This document shows, one piece after another, positions 6,901 to 13,812 of a DNA stretch of 13,842 nucleotides. This DNA is from Nereida sp024640765. Lineage in GTDB: Bacteria > Pseudomonadota > Alphaproteobacteria > Rhodobacterales > Rhodobacteraceae. The stretch is taken from contig JAHEEK010000035.1 in assembly GCA_024640765.1 (NCBI GenBank), positions 1 to 13,842 on the forward strand, given 5' to 3'. Below the pieces are notes generated by a model. That model worked only from the letters and a program-made list of their open reading frames with translations. It was not told the origin of the DNA and made no database searches. Each line of letters begins with the position of its first letter. Position 1 is the first letter of the stretch. Made by a program: the position numbers and the translations under genes.

Positions 6901-8352
6901 TCAATATTTCTCCAATGCATCTACGCCGGTTGACGCCTCATCAATGACTTCGGCATCATCCACATCGGATGCTGAGGGCGTGCCAACAAGCAAAGGCAGC
7001 ATTTCCGTAGATGACGGCATCGTCGCGTCAGAAGTCGTTGGAGTACGCCACGCAAGCGTATCAAAAGCACCGCAATTTGAGCAGGTCGGCGCCCATTCTG
7101 CGTGAATATTTTGACAGTTCTCACAAACCCACTGCGGGCCACGCGGGGCAGTTAGCGCCTTCGTCAACCAACCGCGCACAACATCATCACTGGCACCTTG
7201 GCCACGCTCAATCGCCGCTAGAATTGTTAGACTGCGCGTTGTCGCGTTGCTTTCCGCCAAATCACCCATCGCAGCGCGCGCTGCTGGAAAATCTTCAGCC
7301 GCGATATGCAGCTCAGCAAGCAGCATTTTTGTTTCGGCGTGATCAGGGGTAATGCGGGTCAATGCTTTGAACCGCTTGAGGCGCTCAGCCGGAGTTTCTT
7401 CGGGCGCAATTCGTGCAAAAGCAGCCGCTAGATCAGGGTGAGGATGCGCGCCCCACGCCTTTTTCAAAACCCGCGCCGCATATTTCACTTCACCAGCTGC
7501 GGTATAAGAATCCGCCGCCAAAACGGCCGCTGGAATGAGATCTGGCGATAGCCGGTTTGCCTCAATCGCCGCCTCTTTCACTTCGATCGCGCTATCATCT
7601 GCAACAATCGCTTTTGCTTCTGACAATGCCAGAACCGCATCGCGGCGTTTGTGCACATCACGCGGCAAGGACCCATGCTTCAACTTAGCGGTCAACGTTT
7701 TGCGCGCGCCGCTCCAATCCTCTTTCTGGGCCTGAAGTCGCAACAAAACATCCTGTGTTTCTTCATGCTTGGGCTTCAAAGCGAAAGCCTTTTCCGCCAA
7801 GGCCAACGCCGTATCCGTATCACCAGCAGCCAATTTTTGGCGCATAATTCCACGTACACCTACAAAGCGAGTCTGATCATTCTGCAACAGCTCTTTGTAC
7901 ACTTGGTCCGCTTTTTTGGTATCACCGACCATCTCTGCTGCTTGCGCGGTGATCAAATTTGTAAGCTGAGGTTTACGTAGATGCCGCTCAGCTTTACTAG
8001 CCTTTGACATCGCCAAACGCCCCTCGCCTGACGCAAGCGCCATCATTCCTTCAGACAACGCATCGAACCCTTTACGCTCGCGGTTACGCACAAAGTAACG
8101 AGACAGCGCTGTTTCATCCCCATTGATGAAACGAAGCACAGCACCAATCAGGCCTAATACTTTCAATACGATGTAAAGCGCGGCGACCAACACCGCAAAA
8201 GCAATAGCTGTTTGAAGTGGGCCAAATGTGCGCTCAACCCCATTGAAGGTGATCTGAACGCCGCCTTCCATTTCCAAAAGCTGAACCGCGCCAAACGCAA
8301 GGGCGGCCACACATGCAACAAAAACAAGAATTTTAGTAAGGGACCAAAGCAT
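6901..8352 (-). CDS. hemY: HemY-type TPR membrane protein with C-terminal zinc ribbon
   Basis: This 483-residue protein has the HemY N-terminal architecture. Two hydrophobic helices (about residues 5-24 and 47-73) flank a short loop, and a long helical repeat region (about 95-400) follows that reads as TPR-like pairs. This family is the proteobacterial HemY linked to haem synthesis by gene order. It is not the Bacillus protoporphyrinogen oxidase of the same name, and no catalytic role is established. Near the C-terminus four cysteines form CxxC (410, 413) and CxxC (424, 427), a rubredoxin-like zinc ribbon similar to that of the TPR protein LapB/YciM. A polar low-complexity tail follows. The gene starts 11 bases after the mitofilin-like gene; AGGT overlapping that gene's TGA is the likely ribosome-binding site. 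Confidence 0.85.
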   Translation of the reverse strand: MLWSLTKILVFVACVAALAFGAVQLLEMEGGVQITFNGVERTFGPLQTAIAFAVLVAALYIVLKVLGLIGAVLRFINGDETALSRYFVRNRERKGFDALSEGMMALASGEGRLAMSKASKAERHLRKPQLTNLITAQAAEMVGDTKKADQVYKELLQNDQTRFVGVRGIMRQKLAAGDTDTALALAEKAFALKPKHEETQDVLLRLQAQKEDWSGARKTLTAKLKHGSLPRDVHKRRDAVLALSEAKAIVADDSAIEVKEAAIEANRLSPDLIPAAVLAADSYTAAGEVKYAARVLKKAWGAHPHPDLAAAFARIAPEETPAERLKRFKALTRITPDHAETKMLLAELHIAAEDFPAARAAMGDLAESNATTRSLTILAAIERGQGASDDVVRGWLTKALTAPRGPQWVCENCQNIHAEWAPTCSNCGAFDTLAWRTPTTSDATMPSSTEMLPLLVGTPSASDVDDAEVIDEASTGVDALEKY

Positions 8353-8363
8353 AATGCGTGACC

Positions 8364-9515
8364 TCAGTTCGATTTAAGGGATGCCCCCAGTTGAGCGGCA
8401 GCAGTACTGGCATCAAGCCGGCGCTTTACAGCCTCGGCCCACGGCGACAAAACGGATTTAGACGTATCTGGAAGCATATCCAACTCAGCCAGCGCATCGT
8501 TTAACGCACCTTTGCGCACAGCAGCTTCAACGCGCGACAGCACAGCATCGGCATCCGACCCTTCACGCGGCGTCACAGAGCGCGCTCCGGTCTGACGAGC
8601 CAGAAAAGCTGACAGCTTTCCAACAGTGGTTTCGGGAACTGGCGTTTCTGAGCGTGCCGCAGCAAGCGCCTGACGTGCAAGTGGTGGAAATTCATCCTGC
8701 AAAGAAGCCAGCGCCGGAACACCAGTACTTGCGACAACTTGCAAAACTTCCGGCACACTAGCCGTGCTCGCTTGTGAAAAATCAGCCAAAGCCGAACCAA
8801 AAGGCGCACCAATTTCGATAGCCGCCTGAACACGTGATAATGCAGCACGCGCCTGCGCAAAAAGCGCCTCTTCAACGGCGGCGGCTTCAAGCTGCGCCAC
8901 ACTTGATTGCGTTTGCTCTGTTTGTGCCTGAAGCTGTTCAGTCAGTGCTGCAATTTTCAAATTCTGCGCGTCGATCAAATCTTGTACCGCTGCAATACCA
9001 ACATTCGCTGCGCTACCTGTCAAAACGGGAAGATTAGCAATTTGATCCGCTAATGCGGCACGCACAGCCGCTCCATTTTCCACCGTTTCGGTCAATTGAG
9101 ATTGAAGTGCGACGATGTCATCAGCCTTCGCAAACTCGGTCAAGCGTTGTTCAAGGTTCTCCAAAGCCACCTTTTGGTCCGCAACTGTTTCTGCAAGCGT
9201 GCTATCGCGTTGTAAAAACTCAGGAAGCGTATCGTTCGGGATAACATCTGCACGCCCCGCGACAAAACCAAGCAAAGCCACCACAACACCTGCACCCAGC
9301 ATCGGCAAAATACCGCCCTTTGAATTGGTTTTCATATCGCTGGGCTCTTCTTTTGGCGTCTCATCCTGCTCAACAGCTGCTTCATCAGAACCTTCCTCGT
9401 CGGGTGTACTGTCCGTTTCGTGAGTATCATCGGCAGCTGCGTCTACGACCGTTTCATCCGACACAGGGTCAACTTTTTCAGTGATCGGCTCTTCTTCAGT
9501 TGTCTTTTCGGCCAC
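8364..9515 (-). CDS. Mitofilin/Mic60-like inner-membrane protein (COG4223 type)
   Basis: This 383-residue protein has a very acidic, disordered N-terminus (residues 1-60), one membrane helix (about 68-88, followed by GRAD), a long coiled-coil stretch (about 105-215) and an alanine-rich helical C-terminal domain (about 215-375) resembling the mitofilin signature region. This is the layout of alphaproteobacterial Mic60, the relative of the mitochondrial crista-junction protein, proposed to organise intracytoplasmic or inner-membrane invaginations and envelope contacts. Its place between hemD and hemY is the classic position of that gene. The start is GTG at 9515, with GGGAG eight bases upstream. 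The primary sequence of this family is poorly conserved, so the call rests on architecture plus neighbourhood. Confidence 0.75.
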   Translation of the reverse strand: MAEKTTEEEPITEKVDPVSDETVVDAAADDTHETDSTPDEEGSDEAAVEQDETPKEEPSDMKTNSKGGILPMLGAGVVVALLGFVAGRADVIPNDTLPEFLQRDSTLAETVADQKVALENLEQRLTEFAKADDIVALQSQLTETVENGAAVRAALADQIANLPVLTGSAANVGIAAVQDLIDAQNLKIAALTEQLQAQTEQTQSSVAQLEAAAVEEALFAQARAALSRVQAAIEIGAPFGSALADFSQASTASVPEVLQVVASTGVPALASLQDEFPPLARQALAAARSETPVPETTVGKLSAFLARQTGARSVTPREGSDADAVLSRVEAAVRKGALNDALAELDMLPDTSKSVLSPWAEAVKRRLDASTAAAQLGASLKSN

Positions 9516-9574
9516 CTAGTTAACTCCCTTGAATCTTGCTTACGCTCAAAAATACACTAATCAATCGCGTCACA

Positions 9575-10300
9575 TCAGCCAGATATCTGTTTACTCAAGT
9601 CATCGCAGATCACTTGCACCGCCGCAAGAAGCCCCGCCGCATCCATCGTCGATGCCACCACGGTCTTCGCAACGCAGCCCGCCAACGGCGCCGCAGCAGT
9701 TGAACTGATTGCCACAAGCGTTGAGGCCGCTTCGTTTCCCGCAACATGCTTTGACAGAACCTCGGCTGCATTTGCAGAGAAAGCGGTCACAATGGTGCTT
9801 TGCTCGCGAAGTATCTTAGACACAACATCTTCCGGCAGCACTTTGGCCACCTGTCTGTACGCCACGATATCACGAACGACTAAACCCGACGCTGCCAAAG
9901 CACTTGAAAAGCTGAGCGTTGTCTGTTCGCCGCGGACATGAACCAACGGTCCTGATGACTGAGCCTTCAGCAAGGTTATCAAGTCAGATGCATCGCCATC
10001 CGCAGACACAGCGCGATAGCCCGCGTCGAATGCAAGCTCTGCGGTGCGCTGACCAACACAAAAAGCCGTTCGACCCACACCATCCGGCGCAAGACGCACA
10101 GCGTTACGCGACGTGAAGATGACCTGCTCATCATGGGTAAACTCTATTACTTGAGAAAGCGACTCAATCTCTACAAGCGGTGCACAAACAATCTCTACGG
10201 CTGCGCCAAGCGTCACACGCGCCTGCTCTGCGAACTGCGCCGCGTCAGGCTCAGGGCGGGTGATGATCACTGTGGGGCGAGCAGAAGGCATTGTTTGCAT
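9575..10300 (-). CDS. hemD: Uroporphyrinogen-III synthase
   Basis: This 241-residue cytosolic enzyme closes and rearranges hydroxymethylbilane into uroporphyrinogen III, the branch point to haem, sirohaem and cobalamin. Despite the low conservation of HemD the typical elements are present: TRPEPDA at 14-20, FTSRNAV at 62-68, VGQRTAE at 82-88, HVRGEQ at 121-126 and AYR at 147-149. The length matches the family. The open frame extends far upstream to 10510, but that part lies antisense to the start of tsaD and has no HemD character. The ATG at 10300, or the one at 10291, is the real start. Neither has a clear ribosome-binding site. The mitofilin-like gene follows after 59 bases. HemC, often found just upstream, is not in the window. 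Confidence 0.88.
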   Translation of the reverse strand: MQTMPSARPTVIITRPEPDAAQFAEQARVTLGAAVEIVCAPLVEIESLSQVIEFTHDEQVIFTSRNAVRLAPDGVGRTAFCVGQRTAELAFDAGYRAVSADGDASDLITLLKAQSSGPLVHVRGEQTTLSFSSALAASGLVVRDIVAYRQVAKVLPEDVVSKILREQSTIVTAFSANAAEVLSKHVAGNEAASTLVAISSTAAAPLAGCVAKTVVASTMDAAGLLAAVQVICDDLSKQISG

Positions 10301-10309
10301 ATCGCACAA

Positions 10310-10338
10310 ATGGTAGCTGGCAGCATGATGACACGCAA
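10310..10338 (-). promoter_or_regulatory. hemD promoter candidate inside the tsaD start region
   Basis: On the minus strand TTGCGT (10338-10333) and TACCAT (10315-10310) are spaced by 17 bases, with four of six matches at the -10. The -10 lies only nine bases from the hemD ATG, which would make the transcript nearly leaderless. That agrees with the lack of a Shine-Dalgarno there. The match could be chance. Confidence 0.3.
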
Positions 10339-11419
10339 TGGCCTCCCTCTGACCATCTTGGGTCTTGAAAGCAGCTGTGACGATACCGCAGCGGCAATCG
10401 TACAAGTAGGCACTGAAGGGCCAAACATTCTGGCGCAGGTGGTTGAAGGTCAGACGCAGCTTCACAATGATTTTGGCGGTGTAGTTCCTGAGATTGCCGC
10501 ACGCGCGCACACCGAAAAGCTGGATGGCTGTGTGGCAAAAGTGCTAGAGCAGACGAGTAAAACTTTGAGTGATATCGACGCAATTGCGGTAACATCTGGA
10601 CCAGGTCTTATTGGTGGGGTCTTAGCCGGTGTCATGTGCGCAAAAGGGCTTTCCGCAGGATCAGGAAAGCCGCTGATCGGCGTTAATCATTTGGCCGGTC
10701 ACGCCTTAACACCACGCCTTAGCGACGGTATTGCGTATCCCTATTTGATGCTGCTCGTCTCGGGCGGGCATTGTCAGTTTTTGGAAGTGAAATCACCAAC
10801 AAGCTACAGACGCCTTGGCGGCACAATTGATGACGCCCCCGGTGAGGCGTTCGACAAAACGGCGCGTCTTTTGGGACTGGCACAACCGGGAGGACCATCA
10901 GTAGAAAATGAAGCAAAAAACGGCAATCCCAAAGCCTTTAAATTGCCGCGCCCACTTTTGAATCGTGACGGCTGCGACATGTCATTTTCTGGTCTTAAGA
11001 CTGCTTTACTGCGCGCGCGTGACGCGATTGTTGAAGAACACGGCGGGTTGCCGCAAACGCAACGACGTGATCTTTGCGCCGCGTTTCAAAACGCCGTCAC
11101 AGATGTGTTGGTGGAAAAAACACGGCGCGCCATCGCCCTTTGCCCAAATGCTACCGCTGTTGCGGTTGCCGGAGGCGTAGCTGCCAACATGACCATTCGT
11201 CAGGGCTTGGTTGAGCTTTGTAATGCCCAAGATCTGCCATTTGTAGCACCGCCCCTAAACCTGTGTACGGATAATGCCGCCATGATCGCCTATGCTGGAG
11301 CAGAACTTTTTGCACTAGGGCACTACGACGATTTGACCTTATCAGCGCGCCCCCGATGGCCGCTCGATCAAACCGCGGCACCAATGCTTGGCTCAGGCAA
11401 AAAGGGAGCCAAAGCATGA
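10325..11419 (+). CDS. tsaD: tRNA N6-adenosine threonylcarbamoyltransferase TsaD
   Basis: This 364-residue catalytic subunit, with TsaB and TsaE, transfers the threonylcarbamoyl group to A37 of ANN-decoding tRNAs (t6A). It has the ASKHA fold. LGLESSCDD at 12-20 is the family start signature, SGPGLIGG lies at 91-98, the metal-binding HLAGH at 122-126 (H122, H126), SGGH at 146-149, and the second metal/nucleotide element CTDNAAM at 314-320 with D316. The length is normal. The open frame continues upstream to 10133, but that stretch is antisense to hemD; ATGATG at 10325/10328 begins the conserved protein. No good ribosome-binding site precedes it. The stop overlaps gpsA (ATGA), so the two are probably co-translated. 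Confidence 0.95.
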   Translation: MMTRNGLPLTILGLESSCDDTAAAIVQVGTEGPNILAQVVEGQTQLHNDFGGVVPEIAARAHTEKLDGCVAKVLEQTSKTLSDIDAIAVTSGPGLIGGVLAGVMCAKGLSAGSGKPLIGVNHLAGHALTPRLSDGIAYPYLMLLVSGGHCQFLEVKSPTSYRRLGGTIDDAPGEAFDKTARLLGLAQPGGPSVENEAKNGNPKAFKLPRPLLNRDGCDMSFSGLKTALLRARDAIVEEHGGLPQTQRRDLCAAFQNAVTDVLVEKTRRAIALCPNATAVAVAGGVAANMTIRQGLVELCNAQDLPFVAPPLNLCTDNAAMIAYAGAELFALGHYDDLTLSARPRWPLDQTAAPMLGSGKKGAKA

Positions 11420-12357
11420 CCATCACCATTTTAGGTTCAGGCGCCTTTGGCACCGCACTTGCCATTACTTTAGCTACAAACGACGATATTATTTTGGTGG
11501 CGCGGGACGCTAAGACGGCGACGCAAATCGATGCGGATCGGGAAAACAAACGTCGGCTACCTGGCTACAAGCTGCCGCCCAATGTGACCGTTACGGACAA
11601 GCTGCCTGGCGAAGGTACCGTATTGATCGCAACGCCCACACAGCAGCTGTCAGCAATATTGGTCCAAGAGCAGGCAGCATTGCGAAACAGACCACTGATA
11701 GCTTGCTGCAAGGGTGTAGATTTAAAATCGGGACTTGGGCCCGTTGGCTTAATGCAAGAGGCCGATCTTGGTGGGCCCATTGGTATTTTGAGCGGGCCAA
11801 GCTTTGCCAAAGACATCGCCGCAGGCCTTCCTACAGCGCTTACCCTTGCCATGAGCGATGACGGAACAAACCTGCAAAACGCCCTGAGTACGCCAACGCT
11901 TCGACTTTATCTCACAGATGATTGGCGCGGTGTTGAGTTGGGTGGTGCGCTAAAAAACGTGATTGCAATTGCATGTGGCGTGGCCATCGGATCAGGCCTC
12001 GGCGAAAGCGCGCGCGCGGCAATTCTGACACGCGGGTTCTCTGAAATGCGGACCTACGCAGAAGCCCTTGGGGCCAGAGCCGACACGCTTATGGGCCTGT
12101 CTGGACTAGGTGACTTAACCCTAACCGCGTCATCAGAAACCTCGCGCAATTTTAGGTACGGACTGGGGATCGGCGCCCGTAAAATGTGGACGTCTGAGGA
12201 AACTGTCGAAGGCGCAGCAACTGCGAAAGCAATGGCATCCCTAAACCGTGGTGACATGCCGATTATTGAAACCGTAGCGGCACTTGTAGACGAACAGATG
12301 ACCGTCCAAAATGCGGTCAAATCACTTTTGAATAGACCCTTAAAGAAGGAAAGCTAA
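11416..12357 (+). CDS. gpsA: NAD(P)-dependent glycerol-3-phosphate dehydrogenase
   Basis: This 313-residue cytosolic enzyme reduces dihydroxyacetone phosphate to sn-glycerol 3-phosphate for phospholipid synthesis. The N-terminal Rossmann motif GSGAFGTALA is at 7-16, CKGVD with K99 at 98-102, LSGPSFAKDIA at 125-135, the catalytic lysine K180 in GGALKNVIA, and SGLGDLTLT at 229-237. It is slightly shorter than the E. coli enzyme, which is common in this lineage. The start is the ATG at 11416, overlapping the tsaD TGA, with GGGAG about seven bases before it. Earlier in-frame starts lie inside tsaD and precede no conserved residues. The stop TAA shares its last base with the next ATG. Confidence 0.95.
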   Translation: MTITILGSGAFGTALAITLATNDDIILVARDAKTATQIDADRENKRRLPGYKLPPNVTVTDKLPGEGTVLIATPTQQLSAILVQEQAALRNRPLIACCKGVDLKSGLGPVGLMQEADLGGPIGILSGPSFAKDIAAGLPTALTLAMSDDGTNLQNALSTPTLRLYLTDDWRGVELGGALKNVIAIACGVAIGSGLGESARAAILTRGFSEMRTYAEALGARADTLMGLSGLGDLTLTASSETSRNFRYGLGIGARKMWTSEETVEGAATAKAMASLNRGDMPIIETVAALVDEQMTVQNAVKSLLNRPLKKES

Positions 12358-12632
12358 TGCTTGTAAGTCTGATAGCTAAAGACAAAGACGGCGCACTTGA
12401 TGTGCGCAAAGCGAACCGGGATGCGCATCTTGCGTACATCAAGTCGACCGGTGTCGTGCAGCAAGCGGGTCCAATTTTGAGTGACGCGGGCGAGATGATC
12501 GGATCTGTCGTTATTCTGGACGTGCAAAGCATGGCTGACGCCAAGGATTGGGCAGCATCAGACCCCTATGCCCTTGCTGGTCTGTTTGAGAGCGTGGAAT
12601 TACTTCACTGGAACAGGGTCATTGGCGGGTGA
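12357..12632 (+). CDS. YciI family protein
   Basis: This 91-residue ferredoxin-like-fold protein belongs to the YCII/DGPF-related family. The family's conserved histidine is at H24 in the NRDAHLAYI context, followed by the GP turn (38-39) and the DPYALAGLF motif with D69-P70. The H/D pair is thought to form a small active site, but a physiological reaction is not established for most members. It starts at a TAATG overlap with gpsA and ends in a GTGA overlap with the EVE gene, so it is made from the same message. Pairing of YciI with GpsA and EVE genes is common in alphaproteobacteria. It is probably cytosolic, with no signal peptide. Confidence 0.87.
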   Translation: MLVSLIAKDKDGALDVRKANRDAHLAYIKSTGVVQQAGPILSDAGEMIGSVVILDVQSMADAKDWAASDPYALAGLFESVELLHWNRVIGG

Positions 12633-13048
12633 AATACTGGCTGTTCAAATCTGAGCCAAGTGCGTGGAGTTGGGCGGATCAGGTCGCCAAAGGCGACACT
12701 GGCGAAGAATGGGACGGCGTGCGCAATTATCAGGCGCGTAATTTCATGCGTGAAATGGCTGCTGGTGACCGCGGCTTCTTTTATCATTCGCAAGATGAAA
12801 AAGCTGTCGTGGGAATCGTTGAGGTCATTTCAGAAGCACATCAAGACAGCACAACAACGCAAGACCGCTGGCAATGCGTGGACATCAAGGCAATCAAAGA
12901 ACTGCCCAGCCCTGTTTCACTGGCAGAGATCAAAGGTGATCCATTTTTTGATAATATGCCGCTGGTGAAATCGCCAAGGTTGTCCGTACAGCCAGTGGCG
13001 AAGGAACATTGGAAGAAGATTTGTCAGATGGCTGGGTGCGAAACATAA
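12629..13048 (+). CDS. EVE domain-containing protein
   Basis: This 139-residue protein is a single EVE domain, the PUA-related fold that binds modified bases in DNA or RNA (thymocyte nuclear protein 1 type). Characteristic pieces are YWLFKSEP at 3-10, WDGVRNYQARN at 28-38, GFFYHS at 49-54 and the C-terminal LVKSPRLSVQPV at 112-123. The aromatic and polar residues around W28-N33 and the FYHS strand form the base pocket in relatives. The start codon is GTG at 12629, overlapping the YciI stop as GTGA. It closes the tsaD-gpsA-yciI-EVE operon and is followed by a strong hairpin. The ligand is unknown; in non-phage settings a tRNA or DNA modification is plausible. Confidence 0.92.
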   Translation: MKYWLFKSEPSAWSWADQVAKGDTGEEWDGVRNYQARNFMREMAAGDRGFFYHSQDEKAVVGIVEVISEAHQDSTTTQDRWQCVDIKAIKELPSPVSLAEIKGDPFFDNMPLVKSPRLSVQPVAKEHWKKICQMAGCET

Positions 13049-13080
13049 AATGAGGGGTCCAACCCCTTGGACCCCTCATT
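13049..13080 (+). terminator. Strong hairpin ending the tsaD-gpsA-yciI-EVE operon
   Basis: A perfect 14-bp stem, AATGAGGGGTCCAA (13049-13062) with its complement (13067-13080), encloses a CCCC loop and begins directly after the EVE stop codon. The tract after it (CACCCC) is not T-rich, so termination may be inefficient or Rho-assisted, or the stem may protect the 3' end. Confidence 0.7.
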
Positions 13081-13240
13081 CACCCCACGTGCTCCCTAGC
13101 ACCACACGTGTTCAAATATAAAAGGTCCAAACCATTCTTGGTTCGTATTGATCGTTTACCTATTCGAACCTTTCGGTGCAAGCTTTTGATATATAAAATA
13201 TCTTTCAAATTCAGTACATTCAGAGACTATTAACTAACGT
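13081..13240. other. AT-rich gap between converging operons, no gene seen
   Basis: This 160-bp stretch lies between the EVE hairpin and the DUF2853 terminator. It holds two CACGTG palindromes (13086-13091 and 13105-13110), a GGTTCG...CGAACC dyad (13140-13145 with 13165-13170) and an A/T-rich run near 13186-13205. I find no coding frame and no tRNA. Confidence 0.6.
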
Positions 13241-13270
13241 AAAAAGGGCGCCTTAAATACGGCGCCCCTT
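13241..13270 (-). terminator. Intrinsic terminator of the DUF2853 gene
   Basis: On the minus strand AAGGGGCGCC pairs with GGCGCCCTTT (ten pairs including one G-U) around GTATTTAA. The 3' arm runs into TTTTT (13245-13241). It begins nine bases after the DUF2853 stop and is a textbook Rho-independent terminator. Confidence 0.9.
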
Positions 13271-13279
13271 CATAACCAA

Positions 13280-13621
13280 TCAGCCGTAGACAGCTTCTTT
13301 TCCAAAATGCTTTGTCAGCATGTAGTAGACCACCGCACGATATTTACTGCGCTCCGACATTCCATAAGTTTCTAAAACTGATTTAATCGCCGCATCAAGT
13401 TCGGGACTATCTGCAAGGCCCGGCTTTTTAATAAGAAAATTGTTCTTAACCGTTTCAAGCTCTGCTGGCTGACCTGCGGCTACTGTGGACGCATCAGCGT
13501 TATAGATCGCCGGACCACAGCCAATTGTCACTTTGGTCAACAGATCAATGTCAGGTGTCATCCCGCATTTGTTCTTCAAGTCATCAGCATATTTCGCAAT
13601 TAAATCGTCGCGCTTACCCAT
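13280..13621 (-). CDS. DUF2853 family protein
   Basis: This 113-residue soluble protein matches the DUF2853 family along its whole length as I recall it. Features are an N-terminal MGKRDDLIAKYADDL, a LTKVTIGCGPAIYNAD centre (28-43) with two cysteines nearby (19, 35), a LETVKNNFLIKK segment (55-66) and the KYRAVVYYMLTKHFGK end (93-108). Predicted structure is mostly helical; there is no signal or membrane segment. The function is unknown. The ATG at 13621 follows GAGGGG by about nine bases. It is monocistronic by context: its own promoter candidate lies upstream, an intrinsic terminator downstream, and the ahcY terminator separates it from the preceding gene. Confidence 0.92.
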   Translation of the reverse strand: MGKRDDLIAKYADDLKNKCGMTPDIDLLTKVTIGCGPAIYNADASTVAAGQPAELETVKNNFLIKKPGLADSPELDAAIKSVLETYGMSERSKYRAVVYYMLTKHFGKEAVYG

Positions 13622-13658
13622 ACCGTAAGTCCCCTCGTTAAAATACTACCGGACAACC

Positions 13659-13683
13659 ACCTTGGCCCCCGTGCGCACAAGGT
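13659..13683. repeat. Nested dyads in the DUF2853 leader, operator candidate
   Basis: ACCTTG (13659-13664) and CAAGGT (13678-13683) form an inverted repeat around a 13-base centre. The perfect palindrome GTGCGCAC (13671-13678) abuts the right arm. The right arm overlaps the proposed -10, as a repressor site or a leader structure would. No regulator gene is nearby. Confidence 0.35.
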
Positions 13684-13706
13684 AAGCGCTAAGTCAGCCG
13701 CGTCAA
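13679..13706 (-). promoter_or_regulatory. DUF2853 promoter candidate
   Basis: On the minus strand TTGACG (13706-13701, five of six to consensus) is followed after 16 bases by TACCTT (13684-13679, three of six). The implied leader to the ATG at 13621 is about 50 bases. Good -35 with weak -10 is common for housekeeping promoters in this group. Confidence 0.45.
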
Positions 13707-13760
13707 AGGGAAAATTTTAGTGATGTATGGCGCCACGCATTTCCCAAAGACCTTAAACGC

Positions 13761-13792
13761 AAAACGCCACCGGTTTGACCCGGCGGCATTTC
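13761..13792 (-). terminator. Intrinsic terminator of ahcY
   Basis: On the minus strand GCCGCCGG (13787-13780) pairs with CCGGTGGC (13773-13766), with one G-U pair, around GTCAAA. Outer A-T pairs extend the stem to about 12, and GTTTT then GCGTTT follow. It lies about 20 bases after the ahcY stop. Confidence 0.8.
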
Positions 13793-13812
13793 AAATACTT
13801 TTCATCGTAAAA

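Noticed and set aside
10133..10324. N-terminal extension of tsaD by 64 codons
   Set aside because: It lies antisense to the conserved N-terminal half of hemD and precedes the canonical TsaD start signature. No homology is expected.
10301..10510. N-terminal extension of hemD by 70 codons
   Set aside because: It is antisense to the start of tsaD and lacks HemD features. The family start TRPEPDA follows the ATG at 10300 closely.
11356..11415. Earlier in-frame start for gpsA
   Set aside because: It lies inside tsaD, and the Rossmann motif begins only seven residues after the ATG at 11416.
11151..11549. 132-codon minus-strand frame
   Set aside because: It is antisense across the tsaD end and gpsA start, both well supported genes.
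13086..13110. Two CACGTG palindromes
   Set aside because: Hexamer palindromes are expected by chance, and G-box or E-box readings are eukaryotic. No bacterial role is indicated.
13138..13172. tRNA T-arm-like GGTTCG
   Set aside because: No acceptor, D or anticodon arms can be built around it.
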